NCBI RefSeq assembly: GCF_030272615.1
Contig: NC_081414.1
Coordinates: 657,092,292-657,156,291 of the forward strand
Length of the DNA stretch: 64,000 nucleotides
Reading direction: 5' to 3'
Origin: Cryptomeria japonica
Lineage: Eukaryota; Streptophyta; Pinopsida; Cupressales; Cupressaceae
Below the pieces are notes generated by a model. That model was not told where the DNA came from, made no database searches, and saw nothing but the letters and a program-made list of their open reading frames with translations. Shown here piece by piece: positions 24,586-38,209 of this stretch (positions are counted from its first letter, which is position 1; each line of letters starts with the position of its first letter). Both the position numbers and the translations under genes were made by a program.

Positions 24586-25700
24586 CATGCTACAACAGTC
24601 ATAGGAAAGAGTTTAAAGAGATAAAGTTGCAACTCAAAAGGGCATGCTATTTCATATCTGTATCAAGAAGAATTTTCTATCAGTGCCTAATAAATGGAGA
24701 TCGCTATGTTTACAATAAAGACATCTTTATTTGCACAGGATTATGAGTTGCATTTTAGTGGACAAAAATATCTATTGCAGAGCAATAAGCAACAAAAAGA
24801 TGTATTCTTCCTCAAGTATGGAAGCCAGGATGCATAATGAAGATGACAAATACAATAGATGAGATGATGTTGTATGTAAGAGTATAAGAGAAGATGCATG
24901 TGAAGAGCATGAACAAAATGTGCAAAATTTAGAAATGCTCATTGAAAGAACATTTTTCATTGAACCTAAAGCTTTTATGATCAACTAGAAGGGGCATTAT
25001 TGATCAGATATTTTAATAAATTTCAAGATAGTTTGCAATAATCGTTACCCATTTTGGGTACTTCTTTTGCCAAGCATTCAGTAGATTGAAAACCCCATGG
25101 CTTCAAGCTAAAGCAAATTTTTTAGTCATGGCCGCTACATTCCCCTTGGAATGTGTCTTTCCTCTCAAATCTCTCCAAGAAACAGAGCATACAAAGTGGC
25201 CAAATTAGAATGCACAAATGCAGGTCGAGCCTTAGTATTTTGAGGTAGGGATGCAAGAAGGGGGTCGTGCCCTATGAGTTTTAGAAAAGCCCGACAAAAA
25301 ACTAAAGGAAAAAAAAAAAACCCAGAGGTTGACCCCCTTGTTTAATGATTGGAGGAGTTATATAATTAGAACCCCACATTTTCAGAAATGGCGGCCATAG
25401 ACAGAGTGTGTCAATTTTCATATATCAAATGGATGCTCAAAAATTTACAGTCAATATAGCTAAAAGGAAATGGGAGTTTTGAGTTTTTTTCTCATGACCT
25501 GTACTTAGGAAAATAGTCTGCTCAGAAGAACATAGCGTGAAATATTCATCCAAGAAGCATCTGAGAGGCATTCCCAGTGATAAAGTCTTTTTTTATAGAA
25601 AACAAAGATATCTAAAATTGCAAGATAAAACCTAGTAGCATTTACATCATTCATAGCGCATGTAAAGGAAGTGCAGACAACATTAGTGTTTCAAGTAACA
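24586..25700. other. Candidate intron sequence, no gene recognised
   Basis: AT-rich. Near 25378-25400 the minus strand carries ATGGCCGCCATTTCTGAAAA, a weak look-alike of the candidate first exon at 25780, interrupted after ten codons; it may be a decayed duplicate. Confidence 0.35.
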
Positions 25701-25707
25701 AGCTTAC

Positions 25708-25780
25708 CTATTATTCTCAACTTGCAGATAATCCACACAAAACCCTTCCAGAAAACCTCATCTTCAGCAATGGTGGCCAT
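25708..25780 (-). CDS. Candidate first coding exon of the unrecognised host gene
   Basis: The minus strand reads ATGGCCACCATTGC, giving 24 codons (MATIAEDEVFWKGFVWIICK, then LRII) plus one base, and stops at ATAATAG|GTAAGCT (25708/25707), a consensus donor. The leftover base matches the phase of the exon at 20412. Start context and a nearby decayed look-alike at about 25400 support an exon, but the length is small and the match could be chance. No known family recognised. Confidence 0.35.
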
Positions 25781-25799
25781 CAGAGATACATTTTTTTTG

Positions 25800-27180
25800 A
25801 AAATACAAGATGTAAAATGAACAAAGGAGGCTACAAATCCTATTTTAGGGTTAGACTACCCTAAAAATATATCAATTTACAAAGGTGTAATTTTATGCTT
25901 TGATTTTAAAATAAAGTTTTGTAACTAATTGCCGCAGTGCGCTAAGACTTATGTCTTATGCTTTTAAACTTAGAGCTTTATTCCTTAGTGTCAAAAGACC
26001 ACATGTTTTATATGAATTTTTGATGTGAACAACAAGCTAAGTCTTGTTTTGTAAAACACTTCAACTTGTTTGTTATTTTTTAAATGTAAAGTTGCCACAC
26101 AAGGAGATCATTAAATGCAAGATTGTAGATGTGCTTTTGAAGTGATTATGTGCCTTAAAGCTTAGTCAAAGACATTTTCCAAAGGTATAGGGAGTTTGTT
26201 TACTTTTAAAAGAAAAGATGAGCTTTTTGGGGGTAGTTTGATGTATCATCATATTGCACCAAGTCATGTATGACTTTTTCACTCATTATGAGCTCTTTTC
26301 ATAAAGATTTAGGAGCTAGATTTTAGGATTATTGAAGGCATCCGATCCCAATCAGTTTTGTTTCCTATCTTCTTGGATTTTATGGAGGGAGAGGATGGTT
26401 GGTCTATTTATTCATGTTTGTAACTTATTTTCAAAGAGTTCGTCTTATGCAAATTGGGGTCTTAGTTGCTTTTGACAGTCCTTTGTCCAATTTTTACCAT
26501 ATTTTTGTAATTCATATGATTTGATATTTATAGAAGCCACCTTGGAGACAGATAGAAAAGTATTATTACCTTCTTATCATTTACAGAATTGTGTATTTCA
26601 TGTGATTGATCAAGTAATTAGTGAAGTGTGAATGTCTTCCTTATAGTTTTATCTCATTTTCTTCACGCCTTTTCTATGAAAGTGTTATGCGTAGGTTGTA
26701 ATTTTGTGTCTGAATAAGTGATATGATCTCAATTTCATGAGGTTTCCTTTCCTTGCTTGATAAAATTTCATCTAGACCTTCTTGTGAAATACTTATTCAT
26801 GTGCATGCTTGGAAGGAGTTGTATAAATTCATATCAGTCATCTTAGCATTCAAGTGTCTAGTTTTCTAAGTATCATAACTTGCAGTTTGGTGTATCACTT
26901 AGCTTTTAGTCTTTTAGTTAATTAGCAGTAGCAGGTTTTGTTTTCCAAGTTATCCTTCACCCTTTTCCTATTAAGTTTAGTTGTGTAGGTGATGACCAGC
27001 TAGGAGCCGGACTTATCCAAAGGTTCAGTTCAATCATAGGTGACCCACAACTTTGAATTGATCCCATGTTTCTTCAAAAGGTTTTAAGTTTTAAACTTTG
27101 CTTAGGGTGCAATTCTAGGAGATAAAAATTATTACATATACCCTCTCAAACCACCATCCCATCATGGTGTACATTTTGGT
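25800..27180. other. Non-coding, possibly LTR-derived
   Basis: No coding frame. A purine/G stretch (TTTTTGGGGGTAG, about 26223-26236) followed by TGATGTATCATC, and TGTACATTTTGGTC near 27170, look like LTR edge signals, but they could not be combined into one consistent LTR. Confidence 0.25.
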
Positions 27181-29760
27181 CAGATCTAGCACATCCCCTC
27201 TTCTGAGAAGAACTAACAACTTCATGCTAAATGTTAGGCTTCTGGATTCTCAAGATATCTAGGATGACTTGTTCATAGGCGGGCAAATCAGTAAATGGCA
27301 CTTTAGAGATAACTTTGCTATTAATAATTGGAACAAGAATGTACAGAGTTGGAGGGCTCTATGTCAGACTATAGGCACCAAGTTTGCCAAAGATTGTAGG
27401 AAAAAAGAGAAAGAGTTGACTAACAAACTCCTCATTCAAGAAGCTTTGGCTCAACAAAACCTCCACAATCCCGATTGTGCCCTGGCAGTTTCTCATACTT
27501 GAGATAGACTTAGAAACATCAAACACAAGAAATATCAAGGGACCAAAGTTTGTGCTAGACTCAACTAGATACAACATGATGGTAAGGACTCAAAGTTCCT
27601 CTTTAGCATGCTCAGATAGAATTTGTTTAAGGAGAGGATTGATAGGATCTGGGAGGATGGTGTGGAGTTGACTGATTTAATTGATATTTAGATGGCCTTT
27701 CTCTGGTACTACAAGAATCTCTTTACCTTGGAATGGGTCTCTTCTCAGTATATCCCCACTTTTAGCTAGTGCAGAGGTATCATTCTTAAAAAGGTCTCAG
27801 ACTTAGATGTTGCTTCTCTTAGCAGGCCCCTCAACATCGAGGAGATCAAGAAGACCATTAAGAGCCTGAGTAATGACAATGTCCTAGGTCTAGATGGGCT
27901 CCCTACTGAATTTTATAAGGTCAATTATGATTGGATCTCTAAGGAGTTACTTCATGTTTATCAAGAAGATCTTAACAGCAAAACTCTTGGTCTAGAGATC
28001 AATAAAGGGGTTTTTAAACTTATTCCCAAAGATGGGAATAAATCACTTGTCAAGAATTAGAGACCTATCACTCTTCTCAATGTCTCATACAAGATCCTAA
28101 GCAAGTCTCTTGCACTCAGATTAGAAACTATCCTTCCTAAGGTGGTGAGTGACACACAAACCGGTTTTATCTACAACAGATACATACTTGAGAATCTGAT
28201 CACAAGATGGGAAGCTATGAATTGGGTGAAGACCACCAATCAAAAAGTGGCTATGTTTCTTATTGACTTTGAAAACACTGATGATCAGGTGGAATGAAGA
28301 TTTTTACTTATGACTATTGATGCCTTAGGTTTTCCTAAATATTTTTGCAAGTTGGTGGAGGTACTCCTTAAAAATGCTTTAGCTTAAATTGATATTAATG
28401 GCTCTCGGTCACAAAGTTTTTCTCTTAGTAGATCTATTAAGCAAGGATGCCCCATGGCCCCCACTCTCTTTGGGTAAGATGTTGATGCTAGGTTCTATTT
28501 ACTCAAGGATACTTCACTTTCCCCCAAAGTACAGGGCATTACCCTTCCCAACAATAAGGATTTGGTCAATGTTCAATTTGCAGATGACACAACTTTCTTT
28601 CTACAATTAGTAGAAGATAACTTCTACTCCCTTCTTCACAAATTGAATATCTTCTATTAAGCCTTAGGAGCCAAGGTTTCGGCTCCCAAATCAATGTTGT
28701 TGGGATGGGATGACAACTCTTCTGGGTGGCTCTCCAAATTCAAATTCTAGTGGGGTGGCCCCTACAAGAAAGTTAGATACCTGGGCATTCCCTTGGCGGT
28801 TAACCCCAACTTGAAGGATATGTGGTTGTGGGTTAAAATGAAAGTGGAACATAACCTTAACAAATGGAACAAGATGCATCTCTCTCTTGCGGGTAGAGTG
28901 CAAGTCTATCAGAAGATCCTCTCATTCTATACTTTGTACTGCTCATCCCTTTGGATGTTTTGTAATTATCATATTAATGATATTCAAAAGAGTATTAGAA
29001 GATTCTTATGGTTTGATGGTAAAGGCAACAGGAAGTGGCACTCTATCAAATGGAGTTGGTATTGTCTAGACAAGTGCATGGGTGGGCTAGAACTTAAGGA
29101 CCTTTGCCTTCAAGGTATCTTTCTCGCAGCTAAATGGATATTCCATGCTCTAGAAGGAGCTAAGCCCTGGAAAACACTTGTGAGAAAAAATATTTTTCTT
29201 GCTACTCCTAAACAAGTGAAAAGATGGAAATGACTCCCCTTTGTTGACTTAATTGCTGGTAGATTCCCTATATCCCCAATAGGATCCCCTATTTTTAAAA
29301 CTATATAGAAAGCCTAGGAATATACTAGGCATTTGATTGCTAACAATGGGTTGGTTGACAATAACAATACAATTTCTTGAGAAAGATCTATTTGGTGGAA
29401 CTTATTGCATAATGAAAAATCCCTGGCTCTCATCTAGGGATGCTTAGCTAATAGTGCGGAACACAAAGGTATTAATACTTTTAATGATATTTTATGTGAT
29501 GGCGCTCTTATCACATGGGACTTTCTGCAACTCATATATCATATCCCCCAGTCCAATGGGAGGACTTATTCCATGATTAAAGCCACATGTGATAGGATGG
29601 ACCTATCCATTCCATGTATAGTGAGGGAGGATATGCCTTCCTCCTACACATGGATGAAAGGGCCCCTTCTACCTAGGGCTAACACTAAATTGAGTTATAG
29701 GTCTTTACTTTCTAATGATGGTATTTCCGTGAATCTTAACATTGTTCAGATCTTGTAGTA
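27180..29760 (+). mobile_element. LINE (L1-type) reverse-transcriptase remnant
   Basis: This is a plus-strand LINE coding relic broken by many stops and frameshifts. From about 27830 one sees a block resembling 'eEIk..i..l..nkapGlDGlp.efyk' (EEIKKTIKSLSNDNVLGLDG). Next is RPITLLNVSYKILSKSLALR (about 28060-28120), the RT motif 'RPIsLlnv.yKi.sk.la.Rl'. FADDT lies at 28575-28589 and corresponds to the catalytic YADD/FADD box. RYLGIPLA follows near 28780, then the longest open part (28793-29233) with KWNKMHLSLAGRVQVYQKIL and IRRFLWFDGKGNRKWHSIKW, typical of the LINE thumb/connector region. No endonuclease, 3' tail or target duplication was identified. It ends where the gypsy remnant begins. Confidence 0.85.
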
Positions 29761-29779
29761 CACTAAGGAGGATTGGTAG

Positions 29780-32700
29780 AAGGTATTTCTTTTCCATTGG
29801 AAATATCTTATTTTACCTAAACTAAAATAACCATAAGATCAACATCTGCATACTTCTTATGTCTATCATGCGTTACCACTAAATGCTAACGAATACATTC
29901 TACCTACTACTCCATCTCCTACAACATCTTAGGTCCTAAAAGAACTCGATCCTCTAGTAAATCTCAACTCAAAGGAATACGACAAGGATTGCCATACAAA
30001 GACTAAGAAGGGGACATACCAATAGAGCTATGGTATCCATTATTATAAGGAAACTCCACCAAATACATCTAATCCTCCCATAGATATTCCTAAGATCCAT
30101 GACATACATCTGAAGCATATCCTTAAGAACTTGATTGACTCTCTCTATCCACACATCTATTTTAAGATGATATGTTGAGCTAAATTTTAGTTGAGTCCCT
30201 AAGGCATGCTAAAGATAAGTCCATAATGATGTAGTAAATATAGGATCTCGATCAGATATGATCCATCGAAGAATTTTGTGCAATCTCACAATATCTTTCA
30301 TGAAAAATCAAGCCACTATCACTTTCATATAGAAAGACCAAATTAGTGTAAAGTGTGTCACCTTGGTCAACCTATAAACAATAACCATGATAGCATCACA
30401 CCTACGAGAAGAAACTAGCAATCTGACAATGAAGCCCATCAAGATAATATCCCATTTCCAATCTAGAACTAGGTTAGACTACAATAACCCAACGAGATGC
30501 TGATGTTTAGCCTTCACCCTCTGACACTCTAAACATCAAGACACCAAATTTTTGATATCACGCCTCATATCGAACCAATGGTCCAACTGTTAAAGGTCTG
30601 CATGCATCTTATTGAGACCAGGATGTATCGAATAAGGTGCACGATGTGCTTATGACAAAATCAAAGTCCAAAGTTCTTCTACTAATGGTACATAAAACTA
30701 GCCCAAATGGTGAAAAAGACCATCTGAATCCAATGAATATCCTACATATCTCCCTTCCAAAGCTTTCTCAAAGTCAACCTCCGCTAACCCCTCCTAATAC
30801 CAAGCATCTAAAGGAAGTTCTCTGAGTATCTGACTCCTCAATTACACACTAAGAGTCATTTTTGACAACTCATGTCTCCTACAACTCAATGCATCTCCCA
30901 CCACATTCTCTTTCCCCTAAATATACTTAACCTCAAAGTCATAATCATAGAGAAACTCCATCCATTATCGCTATCTAGCATTCAAGTTCAGTTGTGTAAA
31001 GATATATTGCAAACTCCAATGATCACTATGCAAATCAAACTGATGCCCAAAAAGAAAATGCCTCCATCTCATCAATACATGCACAACTGTCGCCAACTCC
31101 AAATCATGAGTGGGATAGTTCAGCTCTTGATCCTTGAGTTTGTGAGACTTATAGGAAATTACGTATCCATCCTACATAAGAACTCCTCCTAACCTTTGAA
31201 TGAAGCATATGTGCACACAACAAAATAAACTACTAGATTAGGCACAACTAGAATAGGTGTACCCGTAAAATGTTCTTTAAGAGCTTGGAAAGTTCTCTCA
31301 TACTGCTCCATCCAATCACACTTTTTTCCCTTTCCTCTGAAGAGAAGTGATGGATGAGATATCTTTGAGAATCCCTTAACAAACCAATGCTAATATCCTA
31401 CAAGGCCCATAAAACTACAAACTTCTCCCACATTAATGGGCACTAGCTAATCCGCAATCGCCTAAATCTTAGAAGGATCCACAACAATACCTTCTCCATA
31501 GATAACATGGCTAAAATATTTTACCTCAATCTGGAAAAACTTGCACTTCGCCAAATTGGCATACAATGGATTATCTCTAAGGCACTATAACACTTGACTT
31601 AAGATCTATCTTAGAGAAGACCTTGGCATCCTTAATTTGATGAAAGAGATCATCAATCCTCAGAAAAGCATATTAGTTCTTTATCATCACCTTATTCAAT
31701 TGTCGGTAGCCTATGCATAAGCAAAGGGATCCGTCCTTTTTCTTAACAAATAAAACTTGTGCTCCCCACTGAGAAAAAACTAGGATGAATGAAAGCCTTA
31801 GCTAATAGATCCTCCAATTGTAACTACAAATTACTCAACTCCTTAGTAGTCATTTAGTAGGATGCCTTAAAAATTGACTCTACTCCGGGAATAAATTCAA
31901 TCTAAAAATCTATGTCATGCGCTTAGGTGGCATACTCAGAATCTCACTAGGAAAGACATCTGTAAACCCTTGAAGGATAGGGTACTTAAGAAGAGGATCT
32001 TCTTGTTTCTCCTTCTCTTCCAAGTCATTCATTTTTACTGCAAACAATTGATACCCCTATCTCAAACACTGCTTCAATTGCATAGCGGAGAACATGCGAA
32101 GAGATATGGGTCGTTGAATACCCATAATATCCACACTCTTCCTGCTTTCTCCAACTCATTGCAATATATTTCATCAGTAATATATACTAGCCTAATGTAC
32201 CTCAAGTCAGTCCATGCCTAAAACAACACCATAAGATCCCAATAAAAGAACATGAAGATCGACTATGGTGATAAAGGCTCTTAAATATAACTCATAGCTT
32301 CAACCTACCACATATCGTCCTGCCTTGCCACCCTTAGCCTCAATCGCTCCACTAGAGAGGGGGAAATAAAAGAATCTAAAGACCTTGAATCAAATAATAC
32401 AAAAAATGAAACACCTCCTATCTCACCTGCAGTCTCCAGAACTATACCCTGATGCTTGGTTTGACACTTATCAATCACCGTGAAGACTCAGTGTGATATC
32501 CCTACATCACCTATAGTGGACTCTAACATTGCTGGCCTATGTCTTGTGGTTTGTGTTGACCTCTAGGGATAATGTATCACAATGTAACCCTATTGACCAC
32601 ATGTGAAACAACTCCTTTTGCTATGATCTCTATTTTTGGATGACACACTAGACTGTTGGAAAATACCTCTACTAAGATTCTACTAGAAAATATTTCCTAG

Positions 32701-33962
32701 CTAAGTAGTAGGAAAATTCTTGTTATGCTATTGGATACGATCCCTGGCCACCTGAGCACTACCACTATGAGCAAAAGTCTAAACAAGGAAAGTTTTTCTT
32801 CTGTTGACTTTGTCTACCCCTAAATTGTGGAGGGTGACTCCTAATTGAACCTGCTCCCTGTGATTGTGTAGCCCTCGCACTAGAATATGAATCTAGAGCA
32901 CTATCAATCTATACTCATGTTTGTCGACCTAGAACCATAGATAAATTATCCTCAACTATCTAGGCCTTCTAAATGTTGCCTCCATGGTATTGGGTTTGAA
33001 AACTTGAATGCCTCCATTGATATGAGCATTAAGGCCTCTAATGAAGTGTTGTACAAGCATGGCATCATCATTTGCTATTCAAACATACTACCTAAGCTCA
33101 AAGAACTTATGCTCGTACTGCTCTACTGACATAGCCATCTCATGCAGGTTATGGAACTCATCCGCCTGCCTATGTTTCCAATGATATGACAAGAAGAGAG
33201 CATGAAACCTCTCTAGGAACATCTCCCACAAGACTTATGCAATACCTAGATGGAGATTCTCCTCCTCAAGATGCCACTAAGTGGATGCAAACCCGTGTAG
33301 ATGCATGATGGTGCACATAGCCTTAGTGTTACTACTATAATAGTAAAACACCTTCCAAGATCCAACAATAATTTTTCTACCTCTATCCCACAACTAGATC
33401 CATCAAATGTAGGGGGCTGGACCTAATGTATCTCTCACATGTCCAGCTAAAAATATCTTAATCTGGAATAGTTATTTCTCTCTCGTGGGGTGATCTCTCC
33501 CTCTCCCTGTCCTAATGCACTACTCTCTCCTAATGAATGGACTAATGATATTCTTCTCAAAAATTATTTTCCTACCTTGATTCCAACCGTGTAAGAATAT
33601 CATGGAGAATATTAACCAATTGAGATATTTCATCATTGACTTGCTAATTCTCACCTTGAACTTCCTCTTCCTGATTATCAAGTTGGTGGTCAGATTGTTG
33701 TTCCTCCCGATGTACCTCATTAGAAACCTCGGGATTAGGATTTTGTCGATTTCCCATATAGTTACTTCACCCACGACCTCTACCTATAGTATACATCTTA
33801 TCTATAGAAGGCACAATAAGATAAAGTCTAGGGCTACCTACTACTGAGATAAAGGTGGCAATGTAACTCCAAAGTTTTAACTCAAGTTATTGTACTGGTA
33901 TTCATAATGGGCTCAGCTAAGACCAAAGTACCCAATGTATGAACATGGGATTTGTTACCAAA
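29780..33962 (-). mobile_element. Ty3/gypsy retrotransposon internal region (gag-pol), heavily mutated
   Basis: The minus strand, read from 33.9 kb downward, gives the standard Ty3 order, though stops occur every few codons. There is a gag-like region (33850-32700) and zinc-knuckle/protease remnants (about 32620-32200). RT follows ([10 protein letters not shown] near 31755-31725, then [16 protein letters not shown]). RNase H is at about 31180-30950 (LNYPTHDLELATVVHVL, HSDHWSLQY). The integrase H2C2 and core lie at 30640-29970 (HPGLNKMHADL, YRLTKVTHF, ISDRDPIF, ERVNQVLKDMLQMYVMDL). The latter blocks are typical of the chromovirus-like branch of plant Ty3 elements. The region just before 33962 reads TTTGGTAACAAATCCC, a weakened match to the initiator-Met primer-binding site. 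The 3' LTR is missing, apparently lost at the junction with the LINE at about 29.8 kb. Confidence 0.85.
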
Positions 33963-34605
33963 TGTAATGCCTACCACAAATCCCTAAAGAAACTAACACA
34001 TAATCTAGGAAAATAGGTATAATTTTTTTTAAAGATAACAAATACTCAAATTAAACCACATCTTTACATTACTTATTGCAAGTTATAAGTACAACATAAC
34101 ATGAACACATGAAAATAAGTGCACAAACAAAATAAATATATATACATGTAACAATCCTCCAATCTTATAATCTACATCTTACATTTTCATATTCCCTAGG
34201 GTATTGTAACGTCAGTAATGAATAGTACACAACATCCATAAATGATCAATATCTATATACAATGTACATCCATATTTCACTAAAAACATTACTTAAGTCA
34301 TCATAAGATTACATATTACATCATGTACAAGTATTTTGTCATAAATATACATTATTTGCTGCAAATGAATAATCATATAGCATAAGATCTAAAGAAATAG
34401 TAACATCCATCATGCTTACAAACATCCAACACAAAGAAAATATCCCAATGGAACAAAGGCATCAACCACCCGACCATGTGGAACCAAAAGGAACCACCCC
34501 CCATATGCCTAGAGAATGATATAAGGCCTCACCCACACAAATCTTAGACTAAAACAAAACTTTTGAAGAACAATAAATATTACAAATACGAACTAATAAC
34601 ACAAG

Positions 34606-35825
34606 TTTAAAGTGGAAAATTGGATCCTAGTGGTTCCCCACCTAGGATAGAGAAAGGAAACCACTACGAGTATTTTCACTTGCAAGATACTTTACATTCA
34701 AAGAGGGGCTTGATCCACTAGATCCAAATCCAAGGGAAATAAGGATGTGAATACCAACTGGATTGTGAGTTGTTGGAATGTGATTTACCCTCTTTTGTAA
34801 ATAGATATGTTAACTTGTTGACTATGTAAAAAGGGAGACAAAAATGGATGAAAGAGGGAGCTACCGGTTTAAGATCACATTGTAACTTTGGATCTGAGAT
34901 ATTTAGACTGATATGGATCTTCCCTACAAATTTGGAGAAAATTTTTCGCTACCAAGTTGAAAGTGTACTTGGTCTTCCAAAAAATCCGCGCACCGAAAAG
35001 GATTTTTCCATCTTTGCAAATGAAGTCCAAACATGCAATTACAATTGCGCACCTACAACCTACACATAGAAAAGAAGGGGAAAAGGGTTGTGGATAGGGG
35101 TTTGCCTCAGTCAAACCCTAGTTGAGGAATGAACCTTGAAAGATATTAATTGAAAATTCTTAAATTTAAATAATGGAAATGTATACCTTGTAGATCTGCA
35201 ATTGATTGATAATTGTTTCTTTGCTTCTTGAATGTAATCATAAATGTTGTATGAAATGGCATGTAACATGACAAAATCCTAACACACACACATGCTTACA
35301 AATGAATGTTGTAATGTTGCTCCAATGGATGAATGAAGAAGACACATGAAGAAGATAACTTGAATGCTTAATGACGATAATGAATATATTTCACTTGAAT
35401 TTCGCTAATTCTCCTTATGCTCGTATATTTTCACTTATTCCTCGTTATGCAAATGAGAGAGCTAGATCCCCTTTTATACTAGCCTAGGAGAATTATTTTC
35501 ATCTCATAGAAGGCTGACATCGGAGGATGTCAGTCCTCGAGGAACAAACTTGGTTCAAGGGTTAGATGGACCCATCTTAGGGCCACCCTAAGAGGGAGGA
35601 CAGGGGTGCCACACCCTTGTCCAAGGGGGACAGGGGCACCATGCCCCTTTCCTACCCTATATTAGGGCTTGGACAAGGTCCCAAGGTGTCATCATGGCTA
35701 AGATGGGAGAAGACTCAGGATGAAGGTGCAGAGAGGGGTCTCAATCAAGTAGAGAGATGTAGTCACATAAGTGAGGGGCTAAGATGTGGTTGAAATTGTG
35801 AGGGTCACAATTTTATGATGCTACT
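34606..35825 (-). repeat. 3' LTR of the nested element
   Basis: Left repeat. Its first bases TTTAAAG correspond to TGTAAAG in the right copy, and its last base is T instead of A, so both terminal dinucleotides carry point changes. Confidence 0.88.
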
Positions 35826-36534
35826 TTTATCCCCCACTTTAGCAAGAGTATGGCTTACACCAATACTACCAGTAAAGTAAAAGAAAGAGAGAGATGAAGA
35901 TGAGAGAGGTGAAGCAATACCACAAGGAGTATAAGACATTGCTAATCTTGAGGAACAAAGCCCCCAATCTTAGGATCTAAACTCACTCAAACATATGCAA
36001 GAGCACACATAATAAAAAGAACAAGACAAGAAAAACAAGACAAAGCACAAATGACATATGACAAAAACAAAACACGAGACCACACATCAGCTACACTAAG
36101 AGACCTCGATATAAACATCTCAAACAACTAACTAAAACACTAAGATAAATCCCATCACATAAACACCAATAATCAAATAAAAGAGAAAAGCTGACATCAT
36201 CCATGAACCATCAATAGTAAAAATATGATCTGATGAGTGGAAGGCAAGAAAGGACATGAATACACACTTGGGTGATCCATGAGAAGAAAGGAAAATGAAG
36301 GGAACTATGTAGATCTCACCCCTAGAATTAGGTGATCCACGAAGAAAAGAGGATATGGAAAACTAGCCTCCAGATTTTGTCTGGGTGATCCATGTAAGGG
36401 AGGAGAGTGAAAACATTATTAGTTCCACTCAACCTCATGTGTGTGTGTGCAGGTGAGGTTTGAAGCACCTCATAGGAGTGTATGCCCGAGTATGCTGCAA
36501 TCTGTATAAGATGTATAGTACAAATGTCAAGAAA

Positions 36535-36806
36535 GTGGAAACATCTCTCTCTAAGAGGTTGCCCACTAGTTCCGAGAATATCCTACTGTATAAAATAAAA
36601 GTGGTGACATCTTTCTCTAAAAGGATGTCCTCTAGTTCCAAGAATATCCCACTGTATAAAAGAGAAAGTGTCGACATCTTTCTCTAAGAGGTTGTCCTCT
36701 AGCTCCAAGAATATCCCACTATAAAAGAGGAAAAGTGATGACATATTTCTCTAAGAGGCTTCCCTCTCGTTTCGAGAATGACCCATTGTATAAGAGATAC
36801 AATGTG
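36535..36806. repeat. Minisatellite of about 65 bp, four units
   Basis: Four units repeat the order GACATCTTTCTCTAAGAGG, CCTCTAGTTCCAAGAATATC, CCACTGTATAAAAGAG. Two further units occur at 62638-62760 in the related element. The repeat lies in the 3' untranslated part of the interior. Confidence 0.85.
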
Positions 36807-38209
36807 TGAGAGAGATATAATACAAAAGGATTAGTGTGGTTGCCCCCACCTTAAGATGTCAACATAGTTTACTGTTGATATCTTAAGGAAAGTAGAACAA
36901 TGATACCTACCTTCAACACAAAGAAGATATCCATTATGCAACAATGTCATAAATTCAAGTAAGAGAGAGAATACTCTTCAAGAAAGGATAAGATAGTTGA
37001 AAAGAGATATCTTTCTATAAGTGTAAAGGAGATCCTTCGAGGAGAAGATATCTTTTCTCAAAAGACATCTACCTCCAAGAGGAGTTGTCTTAGACAAGTA
37101 TAATATCTTCTATAATGAAGCACAAAAGAGAACAATAATTCAATACTTCCTCCTATTTCTAGGTGAAAGAGATTCTCGATGAAGGATAACTCACTTTTAT
37201 CCCAATGGGGATAGGTGAATTTATTATAAGTGTACATTACCAAGTGTGAAAGAGATTATAGTCAATGGCTTACACATCTTGTATAAGATAGAAACCTTGA
37301 GCAAACAACAACAATTTCACACAAGGAATGATGTCAAGTAATAGAACTCAAACCATCCACAAAATAGGAAAGAGTGTATCCTTAGAGAAAGAGATAGAGA
37401 GAAAGATAATTGCCCCCCAAGTGTAGGGTCAATGAGAAGAGCTTACACAATATTCTAGAGAGAGATTAAACACAAGCAAATTCACAATGAACTTACATGA
37501 ACACATGCAAGAAAAGACATTAGTAGATGTAAAATACACATCTCAAGAGGTGGTAATCTTCTAAGAGAAGAGAGAAAGAACATGACATATTCCCCAAGAG
37601 GGATTAGTGATAAGAACATAACATTGTAAGAAATGATAATCACATATAAAATTACATCTCCTAAATGAAATAATGATAAATGAGATAAAAAGAAAGAGAA
37701 AGGAGCAAAATCCTTTCCCCCCAAGTAAGAAGAACAAGCAAGTGCATTATGCATCTTCTAATGCTGATTATTTTCAAGTGATATGCCTTCCTAATGGAAT
37801 GAATCCTCTCAAGGAAGGGGCATGTTCTTCACAAGAGATCATTCCATGCTAGGGGGCATATCATACTTGTAAATAATTGAAACTATAGAAGTGGTAAGTT
37901 TTTCAATAATTAAGAAAAGAAGAAGAAGTGTATTACTCATGAAAGATGCTCCTCTTCAAGGAAAGAGAAAAACCAAAGAAGAATTATATGCTCACATAAG
38001 AATAACTCTATGTAGGAAAGGAGATCTAATAATGAACAATGCATAAAGATATAGATAGATCCATTGAAAAAAGAAGGGAAGTGAACTTCATGTTGCTACC
38101 CCAAAGTATTGAAAATTGAGACAATACCACCACAAATAATAGATAGACCCCAGTTAAGTTGGCTAGTTATGTCATAAGGTGAAGAGCAACATGAAAAGAA
38201 AAAGAAGTG

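Noticed and set aside
30637-32221. Plus-strand frames of 60-106 residues
   Set aside because: They are opposite-strand readings of the Ty3/gypsy pol region, whose RT, RNase H and integrase motifs lie on the minus strand.
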